From contig NZ_JABWRP020000001.1 of NCBI RefSeq assembly GCF_014269035.2, positions 124,001 to 188,000 of the forward strand: 64,000 nucleotides of DNA, read 5' to 3'. This document shows positions 24,695-33,273 of this stretch, piece by piece (within the stretch, counting starts at the first letter, position 1; the number at the start of each line of letters is the position of its first letter). Source of the stretch: Pseudomonas vlassakiae (lineage in GTDB: Bacteria > Pseudomonadota > Gammaproteobacteria > Pseudomonadales > Pseudomonadaceae). Both the position numbers and the translations under genes were made by a program. The notes beneath the pieces are model-generated. The model had not been told where the DNA came from, made no database searches, and saw only the letters and a program-made list of their open reading frames with translations.

Positions 24695-25060
24695 ATGTCT
24701 CGATCGCTGCCGGGCGCTCTATTGCTGATGTTTCTGGCCATCTGGCTCGCCGCCAGTTATGGCGTGCGCTATGGGCTGATGGAAGATGGCCAGTGGGTGG
24801 GGCTGTGCTCGACGCCGGGCGACCACTGGCAATGCCAGGTGCGTTCGCTGCTGGGGCTGGGCATTCATTTCCAGGTGTTGGCCTGGGCCGGGCTGGCGCT
24901 GGCCTTGCTGGCGCAGTGGGTTGCCCGGCGTGCCGGGTGGTGGCTGGCGGTGCTGGCGCTGTTCTTCGGCATTCCTGCCCTGGTGCTGTATACCGCCAGC
25001 ATTGCGGTGTTCGTGGTGGTGCTGGCCGGGTTGCGCCTGGTCCGGCAACCTGCCGCCTAG
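24695..25060 (+). CDS. Small inner-membrane protein of unknown function
   Basis: A 121-residue hydrophobic protein with three or four membrane segments (ALLLMFLAIWLAASYGV, VLAWAGLALALLAQWV, WWLAVLALFFGIPALVLY, IAVFVVVLAGLRLV). A periplasmic or cytoplasmic loop has two Cys (GLCSTPGDHWQCQV) that could form a disulphide. The ATG at 24695 with GGAG before it is preferred over the TTG at 24683. No family is recognised. Confidence 0.7.
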   Translation: MSRSLPGALLLMFLAIWLAASYGVRYGLMEDGQWVGLCSTPGDHWQCQVRSLLGLGIHFQVLAWAGLALALLAQWVARRAGWWLAVLALFFGIPALVLYTASIAVFVVVLAGLRLVRQPAA

Positions 25061-25087
25061 GTGCTGCAAGGCCGCTCCCACAAAAAC

Positions 25088-26653
25088 TCAGTGCTTGCTG
25101 GTAATCCGCAAGCTCCGCCACAAGGCTGCAGTCATCAACACACTGACCACCGCCCAGCCCCAGGCCTGCTGGTTCTCCAACCCTTCCCGATACAGCTGCG
25201 GCAACACCCCGGCGCCGACGATGAAGGCCAGCAACGCCACCTCCGCTCGCCGCGCCGCCACCGGCCTCAGCAGGTACACCAGCGCCGGCAATGCCAGCGC
25301 CACGCTGGGGAAGCTGCGGTAGCGCGGGTCGAACACCATCGCCAGCATGCTCACCGCCGCTGCAAAACCGGCCGCGAGCAACAGCCAACCCGCCCGAGCC
25401 TGCATAGCGTCGAACAGCCGCCGACGCCAGCCGTCGCGGCGGGCGAGGGCAAGGGCCGCATGCATCAGCACCAGCAGGTTCAACCCGGCAAGCACCACCG
25501 CCCACACCCATTCCCCGGCAAACCGCGCATGGGTGCGCATCAACTCGCCCCACAAGCCCAGGCAGCCCGCAGCGAACGCGGCCAGCACCGGCAACAGCAG
25601 GGCTGCCAGCGGTGTCGCGGGGCGCCCGGCCATCAGCAGCGTGGCCGCCATCAACAGCGCGCTCGCCAGCAACCACTGCGGCCAGTAATGCAAGTTGCTG
25701 ACCGGCCCTTCGAGCACGCCTTTGTCCTGCCGGTCGGCATCGTACAGCCCCCAATAGCCGCCCACGGCGCCTTCACTGGCGCGCTTCCACGGCTGGTCGA
25801 AGGCTTCGATCAGGTTGTAGTGCCAGCCATTGGCCTCGGCCATGCTGACGAAACCACGGATGAAACGCGCCTCGTTGGCCCGGCTGGGCACCGCGGTCTC
25901 GCGTTGGCGACCTTCGCTGGGCCACCCGGTTTCGCCGATGAAGATGTCCTTGGGCGCGAAACGGTTGCCGAACACCTGGCGCACGTCGGCAACATGGGCC
26001 AGGGCATCGTCGATGCCGCGTGGGTCGTCTTCCCAGTAGGGCAGCAGGTGGATGGTCAGGAAGTCCACGGCCGGCGCCACTTGAGGGTGCTGCAACCAGA
26101 ACTCCCAGACATCGGCATAGGTCACCGGCACCCTGACCTGGCTTTTCACCTTTGCGATCAGCGCGGCCAGCTGCTCGCCGGTCACTTCCTTGCGCAACAG
26201 CGCCTCGTTGCCGACGATGACTGCGCTGACCACGTCCGGGTTGGCATTGGCGGCGGCAATCAGCGCGTCCACTTCCTTGTTGGTGTCGACCGGGTTGGCG
26301 TTGACCCAGGCGCCGAGCATGACCTTCAGCCCATGCTTGCGCGCCAGCGCCGGGATTGCCTCAAGGCCGGTCATCGAATAGGTGCGGATGCACTGGAATC
26401 GCTCGGCGAGCAACGCCAGGTCGGCATCCATGCGCGCCGGGCGCAGGCGGAAAGGCTGGTCGAAGGGCGACTGATCCTTGTCGAACGGGGTGTACGACGC
26501 ACATTGCAATTTATGCGTGGGGCTGGCCGCGTCGGGCAACTGCACCGGCTTGCCCAGCCCGTACCAGAGCGCTCCCAGCCCGAGCAGGGCGAGCAGGCAG
26601 GCGAGCAGGTACAACGGCAGCAAGCGGGAGGCATCAGGCATCGGGCGGTCCAT
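25088..26653 (-). CDS. Membrane-anchored GH17 beta-glucanosyltransferase
   Basis: A 521-residue protein. An N-terminal anchor helix (LLPLYLLACLLALLGLGALWYGL) precedes a GH17 domain (about 45-300). Its acid/base Glu is in VIVGNEALL and its nucleophile Glu in FIGETGWPSEG. The C-terminal third has about seven membrane segments. This matches the Pseudomonas GH17 beta-glucan transglycosylases (Glt-type) linked to beta-(1,3)-glucan remodelling. No GT2 synthase domain is present, unlike NdvB. The start is chosen at the ATG at 26653, with 26641 as an alternative. Weak ribosome binding sites make it uncertain. Confidence 0.85.
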   Translation of the reverse strand: MDRPMPDASRLLPLYLLACLLALLGLGALWYGLGKPVQLPDAASPTHKLQCASYTPFDKDQSPFDQPFRLRPARMDADLALLAERFQCIRTYSMTGLEAIPALARKHGLKVMLGAWVNANPVDTNKEVDALIAAANANPDVVSAVIVGNEALLRKEVTGEQLAALIAKVKSQVRVPVTYADVWEFWLQHPQVAPAVDFLTIHLLPYWEDDPRGIDDALAHVADVRQVFGNRFAPKDIFIGETGWPSEGRQRETAVPSRANEARFIRGFVSMAEANGWHYNLIEAFDQPWKRASEGAVGGYWGLYDADRQDKGVLEGPVSNLHYWPQWLLASALLMAATLLMAGRPATPLAALLLPVLAAFAAGCLGLWGELMRTHARFAGEWVWAVVLAGLNLLVLMHAALALARRDGWRRRLFDAMQARAGWLLLAAGFAAAVSMLAMVFDPRYRSFPSVALALPALVYLLRPVAARRAEVALLAFIVGAGVLPQLYREGLENQQAWGWAVVSVLMTAALWRSLRITSKH

Positions 26654-26849
26654 CGTCAGGCGCAAAACGTTAGATAGTAGCCTGACGCCAAACCTTTGGC
26701 ATGCAAGGATCGCGCAGGGCGCTGTAGCTTGATGCCGCTAATGGCACAGTGCTGTCGCCTATGGTGTGGTACAGGTCGCAGTGGGAGCAGGTCGCGCTTT
26801 GTTGCAGGAAGATGATGCAATCTCCAAGACCTGACGAGGGGATGCTTTG

Positions 26850-27710
26850 ATGGCTACTTTTACAAGAATGCGCCGTTTCCTGGGGGTGGGTACCGCCCTG
26901 GTATTGGCCATGAGCGCTGCACAGGCCATGGCCAAAGAAGTCAGCATTGGTTACGTGGATGGTTGGGCTGACAGCGTGGCGACCACCAACGTCGCCGCAG
27001 AAGTGATCAAGCAGAAACTCGGTTACGACGTGAAGCTGCAGGCCGTGGCCACCGGCATCATGTGGCAGGGTGTGGCCACCGGCAAGCTCGACGCCATGCT
27101 CTCGGCCTGGCTGCCGGTCACGCACGGTGAGTACTGGACCAAGAACAAGGACAACGTGGTCGACTACGGCCCGAACTTCAAGGATGCCAAGATCGGCCTG
27201 ATCGTCCCCGAGTACGTCAAGGCCGTGAGCATTGCCGACCTCAAGACCGATACCAGCTTCAAGCAGAAGATCGTCGGTATCGATGCAGGTTCGGGGGTGA
27301 TGCTCAAGACCGACCAGGCCATCAAGGACTACGACCTGACCGGCTACAAGTTGCAGGCCAGCTCCGGCGCGGCCATGACCGCCGAACTGGGCCGCGCGTA
27401 TGCCAAGCAGCAGTCGATTGCAGTGACTGGCTGGGTGCCGCACTGGATGTTCGCCAAGTGGAAGCTGAAATTCCTCGAAGACCCGAAAGGCGTATATGGC
27501 GCGGCTGAGACCGTGAACAGCATCGGCAGCAAGGAACTGGCGACCAAGGCGCCGGAAGTCGCGGAGTTCCTGAAGAAATTCCAGTGGCAGTCCAAGGATG
27601 AGATCGGCGAGGTGATGCTGGCGATTCAGGAAGGCGCCAAGCCTGAGGCAGCGGCCAAGGACTGGGTGGCCAAGCACCCGGACCGGGTGAAGGACTGGAC
27701 TGGCAAGTAA
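26850..27710 (+). CDS. Orphan glycine betaine/choline-type periplasmic binding protein (OpuAC family)
   Basis: A 286-residue secreted protein (signal peptide ending AAQAMA). The OpuAC/ProX fold is seen in IGYVDGWADSVATTNVAAEV, SAWLPVTHGEYW and VTGWVPHWMFAKW. The Trp residues in these segments suit the aromatic cage that binds quaternary ammonium groups. No ATPase or permease gene is adjacent. Pseudomonads are known to use several stand-alone binding proteins (CbcX, CaiX, BetX) with one shared CbcWV transporter, and this is probably such a protein. Confidence 0.88.
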   Translation: MATFTRMRRFLGVGTALVLAMSAAQAMAKEVSIGYVDGWADSVATTNVAAEVIKQKLGYDVKLQAVATGIMWQGVATGKLDAMLSAWLPVTHGEYWTKNKDNVVDYGPNFKDAKIGLIVPEYVKAVSIADLKTDTSFKQKIVGIDAGSGVMLKTDQAIKDYDLTGYKLQASSGAAMTAELGRAYAKQQSIAVTGWVPHWMFAKWKLKFLEDPKGVYGAAETVNSIGSKELATKAPEVAEFLKKFQWQSKDEIGEVMLAIQEGAKPEAAAKDWVAKHPDRVKDWTGK

Positions 27711-27737
27711 ACAATCCTTCTGGGCCAGTTTTGATTG

Positions 27738-27847
27738 ATCGCGGATAAATCCGCTCCTACAGGGTGAGTTGCGCCCCATTGGTTGGACAAGAATCCAACC
27801 GCAGGGGCGCAGTTCAGGGGCCCGGCAGGAGCGGATTTATCCGCGAT
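27738..27847. repeat. REP pair (BIME) with GCGGATAAATCCGC core
   Basis: Two REP copies form a perfect 21-base inverted repeat (27738-27758 and 27827-27847). They enclose a second palindromic segment centred on GGTTGGACAAGAATCCAACC. It follows the betaine-binding gene and can terminate its transcript. Confidence 0.85.
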
Positions 27848-27973
27848 GGGCCGTCACGTTGTTACGCAATCGGTAAAACACCGTTGCATCTAAGACTAAG
27901 GTCGTCTGGTTGGCGTCCAACAGCTGCATAAAGTAAGGGTGTGGGTTCCATCCCCTACCTGTGCTGCTAGGAC

Positions 27974-27981
27974 AAAAACAA
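27974..27981 (+). promoter_or_regulatory. Hfq/Crc-type A-rich motif at the DUF485–actP start
   Basis: AAAAACAA, a match to AANAANAA, lies between the AGGA ribosome binding site and the ATG at 27981 and includes its A. In Pseudomonas such motifs bind Hfq with Crc and block translation of carbon-source genes when preferred substrates are present. Acetate uptake is a plausible target. Confidence 0.5.
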
Positions 27982-28292
27982 TGAACGACAGCATTTACCT
28001 CTCGATACAAAACAGCCCGCGCTTCAAGGAGCTGGTCAGCAAACGTGAACGGTTCGCCTGGATTCTCTCGGCGATCATGCTTGGCCTCTACTGCGCCTTC
28101 ATCCTCCTGATCGCCTACGGTCCACAGATTCTGGGTACCAAGCTCAGCCCTGGCTCGTCGATTACCTGGGGCATTCCCCTGGGCGTCGGCCTGATCGTTT
28201 CGGCATTCGTCCTGACCGCCATCTACGTGCGCCGCGCCAACGGTGAATTCGATGAGCTGAACAAGGCCATCCTGAAGGAGGCGCAACAATGA
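27981..28292 (+). CDS. DUF485 membrane protein, partner of the acetate permease
   Basis: A 103-residue protein with two membrane helices ([22 protein letters not shown] and [20 protein letters not shown]). This is the standard DUF485 (YjcH-like) layout, which is almost always encoded directly before actP. Its stop overlaps the actP start (ATGA at 28289). The exact role is unknown but tied to acetate permease function. Confidence 0.92.
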   Translation: MNDSIYLSIQNSPRFKELVSKRERFAWILSAIMLGLYCAFILLIAYGPQILGTKLSPGSSITWGIPLGVGLIVSAFVLTAIYVRRANGEFDELNKAILKEAQQ

Positions 28293-29953
28293 TTCGCCAC
28301 GCCAAAGCCCTGGCCATCATGGCCTGCGGAGCCTTCGCACCCGCCGTGTGGGCCGCCGATGCCCTGACCGGCGAGGTGCAGAAACAACCGCTGAACGTCC
28401 CCGCGATCGCCATGTTCGTGGCCTTCGTCGCCTTCACCCTCGGGATCACCTACTGGGCCTCCAAGCGCAACAAGTCGGCGGCTGACTACTACGCCGCCGG
28501 TGGCAAGATCACCGGCTTCCAGAACGGCCTGGCGATTGCCGGCGACTACATGTCGGCGGCCTCGTTCCTGGGTATTTCGGCCCTGGTGTTCACCTCAGGC
28601 TACGATGGCCTGATCTACTCGATCGGCTTCCTGGTCGGCTGGCCGATCATCCTCTTCCTGATTGCCGAACGCCTGCGCAACCTCGGCAAGTACACCTTCG
28701 CCGACGTTGCCTCGTATCGCCTCGGGCAAAAGGAGATCCGCACGCTGTCGGCCTCCGGTTCGCTGGTGGTAGTGGCGTTCTACCTGATCGCGCAGATGGT
28801 CGGCGCGGGCAAGTTGATCGAGCTGCTGTTTGGCCTGGATTACCACGTCGCGGTGATCCTGGTGGGTATCCTGATGTGCCTGTATGTGCTGTTCGGCGGC
28901 ATGCTGGCCACCACCTGGGTGCAGATCATCAAGGCCGTGTTGCTGCTGTCCGGTGCCAGCTTCATGGCGCTGATGGTGATGAAACACGTCGGCTTCGACT
29001 TCAACACGCTGTTCTCCGAAGCGATCAAGGTGCACGCCAAGGGCGAGGCGATCATGAGCCCGGGCGGCCTGGTAAAAGACCCGATCTCGGCGTTCTCCCT
29101 GGGCCTGGCGCTGATGTTCGGTACCGCTGGCCTGCCGCACATCCTGATGCGCTTCTTCACCGTCAGTGACGCCAAGGAAGCCCGCAAGAGCGTGCTGTAC
29201 GCCACCGGCTTCATCGGCTACTTCTACATCCTGACCTTCATCATCGGCTTTGGCGCGATCCTGCTGGTCAGCACCAATCCGGACTTCAAGGACGCCGCTG
29301 GCGCCCTGATCGGCGGCAACAACATGGCGGCGGTGCACCTGGCCGATGCCGTGGGCGGCAGCGTGTTCCTCGGCTTCATCTCGGCCGTGGCCTTCGCCAC
29401 CATCCTGGCGGTGGTTGCCGGCCTGACCCTGGCCGGTGCCTCGGCGGTTTCCCACGACCTTTATGCCAGCGTCTGGCGCAAGGGCAAGGCCAACGACAAG
29501 GACGAGATCCGCGTGTCGAAGATCACCACCATCGCCCTTGGCGTGCTGGCGATCGGCCTGGGCATCCTGTTCGAGAAGCAGAACATCGCCTTCATGGTCG
29601 GCCTGGCGTTTTCCATTGCCGCCAGCTGCAACTTCCCGGTACTGCTGCTCTCGATGTACTGGAAGAAGCTGACCACCCGCGGCGCCATGATCGGCGGCTG
29701 GCTGGGCCTGGTGAGCGCGGTGACGCTGATGATCCTTGGCCCGACCATCTGGGTGCAGATCCTCGGCCATGAGAAAGCCATCTACCCGTATGAATACCCG
29801 GCGCTGTTCTCGATGATCATCGCCTTCATCGGGATCTGGTTCTTCTCGATCACCGACAAGTCCAAGGCAGCGGATGACGAACGTGCCAAGTTCTTCCCGC
29901 AGTTCGTTCGTTCGCAGACCGGCCTGGGCGCTTCCGGCGCGGTTTCGCACTGA
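28289..29953 (+). CDS. actP: Cation/acetate symporter ActP (sodium:solute symporter family)
   Basis: A 554-residue transporter. A signal-like leader ([12 protein letters not shown]) is followed by about 13 membrane helices. SSS-family segments include [32 protein letters not shown] and [15 protein letters not shown]. ActP takes up acetate and related short monocarboxylates with a cation. It is co-translated with the DUF485 gene and closed by a strong terminator. Repression by Hfq/Crc through the leader motif is likely. Confidence 0.95.
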   Translation: MIRHAKALAIMACGAFAPAVWAADALTGEVQKQPLNVPAIAMFVAFVAFTLGITYWASKRNKSAADYYAAGGKITGFQNGLAIAGDYMSAASFLGISALVFTSGYDGLIYSIGFLVGWPIILFLIAERLRNLGKYTFADVASYRLGQKEIRTLSASGSLVVVAFYLIAQMVGAGKLIELLFGLDYHVAVILVGILMCLYVLFGGMLATTWVQIIKAVLLLSGASFMALMVMKHVGFDFNTLFSEAIKVHAKGEAIMSPGGLVKDPISAFSLGLALMFGTAGLPHILMRFFTVSDAKEARKSVLYATGFIGYFYILTFIIGFGAILLVSTNPDFKDAAGALIGGNNMAAVHLADAVGGSVFLGFISAVAFATILAVVAGLTLAGASAVSHDLYASVWRKGKANDKDEIRVSKITTIALGVLAIGLGILFEKQNIAFMVGLAFSIAASCNFPVLLLSMYWKKLTTRGAMIGGWLGLVSAVTLMILGPTIWVQILGHEKAIYPYEYPALFSMIIAFIGIWFFSITDKSKAADDERAKFFPQFVRSQTGLGASGAVSH

Positions 29954-29961
29954 TCCACCGG

Positions 29962-29999
29962 CCATGAAAAAACCGCGCCTTGGCGCGGTTTTTTCATGG
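29962..29999. terminator. Bidirectional terminator after actP
   Basis: Perfect 18-base arms CCATGAAAAAACCGCGCC (29962-29979) and complement (29982-29999), with A and T tracts on both sides. It serves actP on the plus strand and the small DUF3309 gene on the minus strand. Confidence 0.9.
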
Positions 30000-30006
30000 G
30001 CTGCGG

Positions 30007-30159
30007 CTAGATCATGCCTAGCAGCAATAGCACCAGCAGAATCACCAGCACCACGCCAACGATACCGGACGGGCCGTAGCCCCAGCTGCGCGAGTGCGGG
30101 AAGACCGGTAAGCCACCAATCAGCAGAAGGATCAGGATGATGATGAGAATCGTGGTCAT
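30007..30159 (-). CDS. DUF3309-family small membrane protein
   Basis: A 50-residue protein that is almost entirely two hydrophobic helices (MTTILIIILILLLIGGLPV and GIVGVVLVILLVLLLLGMI). Between them lies a conserved turn with Pro, His, Ser-Arg-Ser-Trp-Gly-Tyr-Gly-Pro-Ser-Gly, the mark of the DUF3309 family. AGGA precedes the ATG at a proper distance. Function is unknown. Confidence 0.85.
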   Translation of the reverse strand: MTTILIIILILLLIGGLPVFPHSRSWGYGPSGIVGVVLVILLVLLLLGMI

Positions 30160-30257
30160 GACGGAGTCCTTGCGTGGTTGAGGGTCAAGGGCCTCGGACT
30201 GCTGGCCTCTTGTAAATTCGGACTGTTGCCGCTTGTGAAAGATTCCATTTGTGTATT

Positions 30258-30303
30258 GCCTGTAGCGGCCTCTTCGCGGCTAAAGCTGCGAAGAGGCCGG
30301 CAC
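30258..30303. repeat. REP element
   Basis: GCGGCCTCTTCGCGGCTAAAGCTGCGAAGAGGCCGGCAC hairpin, a single REP copy upstream of the SDR gene. The remainder of 30160-30409 shows no gene. Confidence 0.75.
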
Positions 30304-30409
30304 CGACTACACAGTCATGCCCGGCCATTCACTATCCTGATGGATCCTGCCTCCGGCCGAAGCCTTGATTAGACTCGCTGCACAACCTGTCAGAACAAGG
30401 CGTGCCACC

Positions 30410-31219
30410 ATGCAAAACCGCATCATGATCACTGGCGCCGGCTCCGGCCTTGGCCGCGAGATCGCCCTGCGCTGGGCGCGTGAGGGCTGGCACCTGGCGC
30501 TGGCCGATGTCAACGAAGCGGGCCTGCGCGAAACCTTGGCGCTGGTACGGGGTGCAGGGGGCGAGGGCTTCGTCCAGCGTTGCGACGTGCGCGACTACAG
30601 CCAGCTCACCGCCCTGGCCCAGGCCTGCGAAGAGAAGTTCGGCGGCATCGATGTGATCGTCAACAATGCCGGCGTTGCCTCGGGCGGCTTCTTCGCCGAG
30701 CTGTCGCTGGAAGACTGGGACTGGCAGATTGCGGTCAACCTGATGGGCGTGGTCAAGGGGTGCAAGGCGTTCCTGCCGCAGCTGGAGCGCAGCAAGGGCC
30801 GCATCATCAACGTCGCGTCCATGGCGGCGCTGATGCAGGGGCCTGGCATGAGCAACTACAACGTGGCCAAGGCCGGGGTGCTGGCTCTTTCAGAGAGCCT
30901 GTTGGTGGAGCTGCGCCAGCTCGAGGTGGCGGTGCACTGCGTGTGCCCGTCGTTCTTCCAGACCAACCTGCTCGACTCGTTCCGTGGGCCCAACCCGGCG
31001 ATGAAAGCCCAGGTCGGCAAGCTGCTGGAAGGCTCGCCGATCAGCGCGGCGGATATCGCCGACTACATCCACCAGCAAGTCGCGGCGGGTGAGTTCCTGA
31101 TCCTCCCCCATATGGCCGGGCGCGAGGCTTGGCAGCTCAAACGCCAGGCGCCGGAGCGGCTGTACGATGAGATGGCGGACATGGCGGTGAAGATGCGGGC
31201 CAAGGCGCAGCCGCGTTGA
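30410..31219 (+). CDS. Short-chain dehydrogenase/reductase
   Basis: A 269-residue classical SDR. Cofactor motif TGAGSGLGRE (residues 8-17), NNAG at about 85-88, catalytic Ser in INVASMA and YNVAK with catalytic Tyr and Lys are all present. An Asp at the end of beta-2 (LADVNEAG) suggests NAD rather than NADP preference. The substrate is not evident. It resembles pseudomonad SDR oxidoreductases next to rsmI. It is a single gene with its own promoter region. Confidence 0.88.
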   Translation: MQNRIMITGAGSGLGREIALRWAREGWHLALADVNEAGLRETLALVRGAGGEGFVQRCDVRDYSQLTALAQACEEKFGGIDVIVNNAGVASGGFFAELSLEDWDWQIAVNLMGVVKGCKAFLPQLERSKGRIINVASMAALMQGPGMSNYNVAKAGVLALSESLLVELRQLEVAVHCVCPSFFQTNLLDSFRGPNPAMKAQVGKLLEGSPISAADIADYIHQQVAAGEFLILPHMAGREAWQLKRQAPERLYDEMADMAVKMRAKAQPR

Positions 31220-31347
31220 TTGTAGGAATTGTCTGTAGGAGAAATTACCTGCCTGCGTAGGCTTGCTCTGAATTGCAGGCGAAGTATTGTCCAGAGGAAT
31301 ATCCCTAAGCACTCTCCGGTCTTTTCCTGTTGTGAGAGGGCCGGGAC

Positions 31348-31530
31348 ATGTTGGTGATCACGCGTGAAATCGGTGAAGTCATCACCATTGGTGATGATAT
31401 TCGGATCAAGGTAGTGGAAACGCGCAATGGCGTGGTGCGCTTTGGCGTGGATGCGCCGCGCAAGGTGCCGGTGCACCGGGCCGAAGTCTATCGGCGGATC
31501 AAGGCTGCGCTGGCGCGCAAGGCTGATTGA
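31348..31530 (+). CDS. rsmI: CsrA/RsmA-family RNA-binding regulator RsmI
   Basis: A 60-residue protein. [23 protein letters not shown] is the beta1-beta3 CsrA core, with Arg6 conserved and Arg at the later [10 protein letters not shown] segment that contacts GGA motifs. P. putida has three homologues (RsmA, RsmE, RsmI). The position next to the NAGGN operon and SDR fits RsmI (PP_1746 in KT2440, from memory). It binds GGA loops near ribosome binding sites and controls lifestyle genes such as biofilm and c-di-GMP functions. Confidence 0.88.
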   Translation: MLVITREIGEVITIGDDIRIKVVETRNGVVRFGVDAPRKVPVHRAEVYRRIKAALARKAD

Positions 31531-31543
31531 CCTGCACCGGCCT

Positions 31544-31662
31544 CTGTGGGAGCGGCCTTGCGTCGCGAAAGGGCCGCAAAGCGGCCCCAGGATATCAGCG
31601 ACTACGCAGAGATTGCTGGGGCTGCTCTGCAGCCCTTTCGCGACGCAAGGCCGCTCCCACAG
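31544..31662. repeat. 119-bp palindromic repeat, copy 1
   Basis: A perfect 31-base inverted repeat (31544-31574 and 31632-31662) beginning CTGTGGGAGCGGCCTTGCGT encloses two smaller hairpin parts (GGGCCGCAAAGCGGCCCC and GGGGCTGCTCTGCAGCCC-like). It is the same element as 57884-58003. Confidence 0.85.
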
Positions 31663-31683
31663 GACCCGCGACAAGGCACGATG

Positions 31684-31911
31684 TCACTCGAGCAGCTCGC
31701 GGGGCACGTCATGCCTGGCCAGCAGCTGGCACTGCTGGCTCTCCGGGTCGAACAGGATGAACGCCTGGCCCTTGGCCAACGCCTGGCGCACCCGCAGCAC
31801 ACGGGTCTCCAGCGGGGTATCGTCGCCGTTATCGGTACCGTCGCGGGTGACGAAGTCTTCGATCAGGCGAGTCAGGGTTTCGGCTTGCAGTTGGTCGTAG
31901 GGGATCAGCAT
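31684..31911 (-). CDS. UPF0270 (YheU-like) family protein
   Basis: A 75-residue protein. MLIPYDQLQAETLTRLIEDFVTRDGTDNG is the family signature, and the C-terminal half includes AFILFDPESQQCQLL. The family is widespread in gammaproteobacteria and has no assigned function. It stands alone, facing the palindromic repeat. Confidence 0.88.
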   Translation of the reverse strand: MLIPYDQLQAETLTRLIEDFVTRDGTDNGDDTPLETRVLRVRQALAKGQAFILFDPESQQCQLLARHDVPRELLE

Positions 31912-31966
31912 GGGCAGCGCACAGTCTTGTTCATGAGGGTCTGCATGCTACGCGATTCCACGGCCA

Positions 31967-33151
31967 TCAGCCTTTGTTTCCTACCAGGCTGTCCACGGCC
32001 GGCACCCGGGTATCGCTCTCCATCTGTGCATCGTGCTCCAGCTGGTGGCTGAAGCGCTCGAGCGAGGCATTGGCCGGTTGCGAGTCGCTGGCAAACACGG
32101 GCGGGCTGAGCAGGTAGGCCGAAAGCAGGCGGCTGAGCGCAGCCAGGCTGTCGATATGGGTACGTTCGTAGCCATGCGTGGCATCGCAGCCGAACGCCAC
32201 CAGCGCGGTGCGGATGTCATGCCCGGCGGTCACGGCCGAGTGGGCATCGCTGAAGTAGTAGCGGAACAGGTCGCGGCGCACCGGCACATCCTGGTCGCCG
32301 GCCAGTTTCAGCAGGTGGCGTGACAGGTGGTAATCGTATGGCCCGGACGAGTCCTGCATGGCCACGCTCACCGCATGCTCGCTGGAGGCCTGGCCGGGGG
32401 CGACCGGGGCGATGTCGATGCCGACGAACTCGCTGACATCCCAGGGCAGGGCAGCGGCGGAACCGGAGCCGGTTTCCTCGGTGATGGTGAACAGTGGGTG
32501 GCAGTCGATCAGCGGCTGGCGGCCGCTTTCCACCACTGCCTTGAGGGCGGCCAGCAGGGCTGCCACGCCGGCTTTGTCGTCCAGGTGACGGGCGCTGATG
32601 TGGCCGCTTTCGGTGAACTCCGGCAGTGGGTCGAAGGCGACGAAATCACCGATGGCAATGCCCAGCGTTTCACAATCGGCGCGGGTGGTGCAGTAAGCAT
32701 CCAGGCGTACCTCGACATGTTCCCAGCTGATCGGCATCTGGTCGATGGCGGTGTTGAAGGCATGCCCGCTGGCCATCAACGGCAATACGCTGCCACGGAA
32801 TACGCCAGTGTCGGTGAACACGCTGACCCGGCTGCCCTCGGCGAAGCGGCTCGACCAGCAGCCTACCGGGGCCAGGGCCAGGCGGCCGTTGTCCTGCAAC
32901 TGGCGGACGCTGGCGCCGATGGTGTCGAGGTGGGCCGAGACGGCGCGGTCGGGCGAGCTTTGCCGGCCCTTGAGGGTGGCACGGATGGTGCCGCGGCGGG
33001 TCAGTTCGAAGGGGATGCCCAGTTCGTCCAGGCGTTCGGCCACGTAACGCACGATGGTATCGGTGAAACCGGTCGGGCTGGGGATGGCGAGCATCTCCAG
33101 CAGGACGCGCTTCATGTAGTCGAGGTCGGGTTCGGGGAGTCGATCGGACAT
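31967..33151 (-). CDS. M42-family peptidase-like hydrolase of the NAGGN operon
   Basis: A 394-residue metallohydrolase. Metal-site segments are SAHLDTIGA (His, Asp), HLDDKAGVAALL (Asp), FTITEETGSGSAA (paired Glu), VGIDIAP (Asp) and a late CDATHGYERTHIDS (His). This is the 'osmoprotectant NAGGN system M42 family peptidase' type. It is always found with the NAGGN synthesis genes and is presumably involved in turnover of the dipeptide. A 122-base gap with a REP pair separates it from the synthetase. Its biochemical action has not, to my knowledge, been shown. Confidence 0.88.
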   Translation of the reverse strand: MSDRLPEPDLDYMKRVLLEMLAIPSPTGFTDTIVRYVAERLDELGIPFELTRRGTIRATLKGRQSSPDRAVSAHLDTIGASVRQLQDNGRLALAPVGCWSSRFAEGSRVSVFTDTGVFRGSVLPLMASGHAFNTAIDQMPISWEHVEVRLDAYCTTRADCETLGIAIGDFVAFDPLPEFTESGHISARHLDDKAGVAALLAALKAVVESGRQPLIDCHPLFTITEETGSGSAAALPWDVSEFVGIDIAPVAPGQASSEHAVSVAMQDSSGPYDYHLSRHLLKLAGDQDVPVRRDLFRYYFSDAHSAVTAGHDIRTALVAFGCDATHGYERTHIDSLAALSRLLSAYLLSPPVFASDSQPANASLERFSHQLEHDAQMESDTRVPAVDSLVGNKG

Positions 33152-33172
33152 GGGGATTCCTCGTTTCCTGTG

Positions 33173-33262
33173 CCTCTTCGCGGCTGAAGCCGCTCCTGCA
33201 GGAACGGCGACGCTATCAGGGGGTGTGAAACCCCTGTGGGAGCGGGTTTACCCGCGAAGAGG
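33173..33262. repeat. REP pair between NAGGN genes
   Basis: Two inverted REP copies, CCTCTTCGCGGCTGAAGCCGCTCCTGCAGG (33173-33202) and CCTGTGGGAGCGGGTTTACCCGCGAAGAGG (33233-33262). They are inside the operon and may lower or stabilise message at this point. Confidence 0.8.
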
Positions 33263-33273
33263 GCATTGATGTG

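Noticed and set aside
26739..26757. TGGCAC followed by a TGTC as a sigma-54 promoter before the betaine-binding gene
   Set aside because: The -12 element does not match TTGCA and the GC dinucleotide is missing.
28595..29965. A 456-codon frame antisense to actP
   Set aside because: Gln/His/Asp/Arg-rich shadow typical of the complement of a high-GC gene. actP itself is fully supported.
31544..31662. Repeat cluster read as a CRISPR fragment
   Set aside because: It is one long palindrome made of facing arms, with no direct repeats at regular spacing and no cas genes.
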